A stretch of 64,000 nt of DNA from Brugia malayi (lineage: Eukaryota; Nematoda; Chromadorea; Rhabditida; Onchocercidae). Each line of letters starts with the position of its first letter. Within the stretch, counting starts at the first letter, position 1. The translations under genes were made by a program, and so were the position numbers. Below, in pieces: positions 62,597 to 64,000 of this stretch. The stretch lies in NCBI RefSeq assembly GCF_000002995.4, contig NW_025062478.1, forward strand, positions 434,001 through 498,000. Reading direction: 5' to 3'. Below the pieces are notes generated by a model. The model saw only the letters and a list, made by a program, of their open reading frames with translations, made no database searches and was not told the DNA's origin.

Positions 62597-62760
62597 TGAA
62601 AAGGATGACCTCTATTCCCTCCTCTAAAATGCGCGACATGTCCTCATTGACCTCTCCAATGATATGCTTGAACTGATAATAATATGCATTGGTTGACCTC
62701 TTCATTCTAAGCACCAAATTCGATCGAATGCACACAGAATTGATCCAAATCCTTTTTCTT
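62280..62760 (+). repeat. Segment duplicated in inverted form at 55.3-55.9 kb
   Basis: Contains the last exon of the membrane-protein gene and its flanks. Matching strings with the reverse complement of 55320-55905 include TCATTCTGAATTAAAGC, TATTAGCTATGCCACTATAT and ATGCGCGACATGT. Here the exon frame is open; there it is broken. Confidence 0.8.
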
Positions 62761-64000
62761 TGGTGGAATTACCATTTTTAAATTGGAAATATTTCACATT
62801 AAATATATAAAATGTAAATAATGAGACAGTAGTTGCTAATTTGAGAGGAGAGATTTCTTGTGATTATCTAATCGAAATTAATTTCACGAAATTTTTCCTA
62901 TTCAAATCATTTATTATCGAATGTGTTATATTTATGAAACTTAAAAAGCGTAGTTCTAATTTCAGCTTTGTTGTTTTTTTTTTCCTTTCTTTTTTTGTAA
63001 AAATATATTTGCTAATAATTTTTATAAGGTGCCTACTGTTTAATAATTTAACAATTTCAGAAAAGTACTATCAGAAGTAATTTTTTTTTCCTACTCTTAC
63101 CATTCTGACGTGTTGCTCAGTAGAGAAATTTTAAATTATAAAGTTTAAAAATAAATACTCACTTGTTGCTATCAATTTTATTATACCATATTTTTTATCA
63201 TGTCATGATTATGTTCTGTAGTATTTGAAATCATAAATGAAGTTGCATAGTACATCTTATCGATTAATGAAAATCAACAAATGCAAAAAATAATTTATTT
63301 CGGCCTGATGCAAGCTGCAAGATTTACATTGATAATAATATATTTAATGTATACAATTAGAATGAGTAAAAGCATCCAAAATTATTAATAAAGGGAAGTT
63401 TTAATGAAATTAAGGAAATATTGTGCATTAATTTCATGCAAAAGTTAAAGGAAAAAATATCCTAGAAGCATGTTAGAGGTCAACTTTGAATTATGCAAAT
63501 TATCTTTAACAAATATCACTTCAGAACTTATCAAGTAGATTTAAAATTTATTCTCTTGTTACAGCATGCATGAATTGTTTACTGGATACTTTACAGTGGA
63601 ACAAAGATTAAGTAAATTGAATTTACAAACAAAAGAAGAAATAAGTTAGAGTACAAAAATAAGAAAATCCAATAATACTTAGATGGAAAAAGTTGTCATG
63701 GGATCTCGAGAAATTACGTATTCAAATTTTTTGTCAAATTGTAAATTTGAAAGTTCTAATCGAACAGATAAATTAATGATTTAAGAACGTTGATAATAAG
63801 TAAGAGGAAAGAGAAGCATTTTATCAAAAATAAGTTAAAAGTGACACGCGAAACACCTGTCTAAATATAAGTAACTTTATTCAATGAAATTTGAAATTTT
63901 TTACTTTTAATAATATGCTCTTAAGTTTTTGCTTTTAATAAATTTAATTCTGAATTTTCACTGAATTTTAAAAGTCAGTTGAAGGCATTTATCAGTTGCT
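62597..64000. other. Non-coding right edge of the window
   Basis: Tail of the duplicated segment to about 62760, AT-rich filler, then the dispersed repeat at 63545-63890. An acceptor-like TTTCAG near 63060 is followed by only a few open codons. Confidence 0.5.
63545..63890 (+). repeat. Dispersed repeat, direct copy at 41.9-42.3 kb
   Basis: Diverged direct copy of 41895-42260. No gene is seen elsewhere in 62597-64000. Confidence 0.7.

Overview
The window looks like nuclear DNA of a parasitic roundworm, most likely a filarial-type nematode. Base composition is extremely AT-rich with very many poly-T/poly-A runs. Genes are broken into small exons with canonical nematode splice sites (acceptors of the TTTTCAG type). 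The proteins I can rebuild (a multi-ShK/SXC secreted protein, an NPY/NPF-like neuropeptide receptor) are typical of nematodes. I see no bacterial operon, CRISPR array, rRNA or complete tRNA. The species call is inference; the exon structures were read by eye from splice signals and reading phase.

Layout. 1-6.4 kb: mostly non-coding, with a possible last exon of an upstream gene at the left edge. 6.4-10.4 kb (+): five-exon gene for a four-pass membrane protein resembling Jagunal. 10.4-18.2 kb: non-coding, AT-rich. 18.2-34.6 kb (+): nine-exon, 416-residue rhodopsin-type neuropeptide receptor with all seven helices. It has two introns of over 5 kb, one carrying a 33-bp minisatellite, and one GC-AG intron. 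35.7-37.9 kb (+): five-exon, 317-residue type I membrane protein that I do not recognise. Its ectodomain is a tandem duplication of an eight-cysteine module, each copy carried by one exon pair with matching intron phases. 38-45.7 kb: repeat-rich, with a foldback element, a GCATGC-rich satellite, a perfect hairpin and dispersed repeats.

45.8-47.4 kb (-): GC-richer six-exon gene for a 283-residue acidic zinc-finger protein. Its first exon and upstream region belong to a repeat family with further copies at 50.4-53.6 kb. Two of those copies form a 2.5-kb near-perfect inverted repeat in which exon 1 carries the same nonsense codon. If transcribed, this palindrome would fold into a hairpin RNA with homology to the intact gene.

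55.3-62.8 kb (+): a five-domain ShK gene (57.0-58.2 kb) lies between a single-pass membrane-protein gene (59.8-62.6 kb; unrecognised, perhaps decaying) and a shuffled, partly inverted copy of that gene's 3' end (55.3-56.1 kb). The last 1.4 kb holds only a diverged dispersed repeat.

The genes do not form an evident pathway. The receptor, the two single-pass membrane proteins and the ShK protein are all cell-surface or secreted. The parts most deserving a second look are the zinc-finger gene with its inverted-repeat derivatives, the exon-pair-duplicated cysteine-rich protein, and the rearranged 55-63 kb block.
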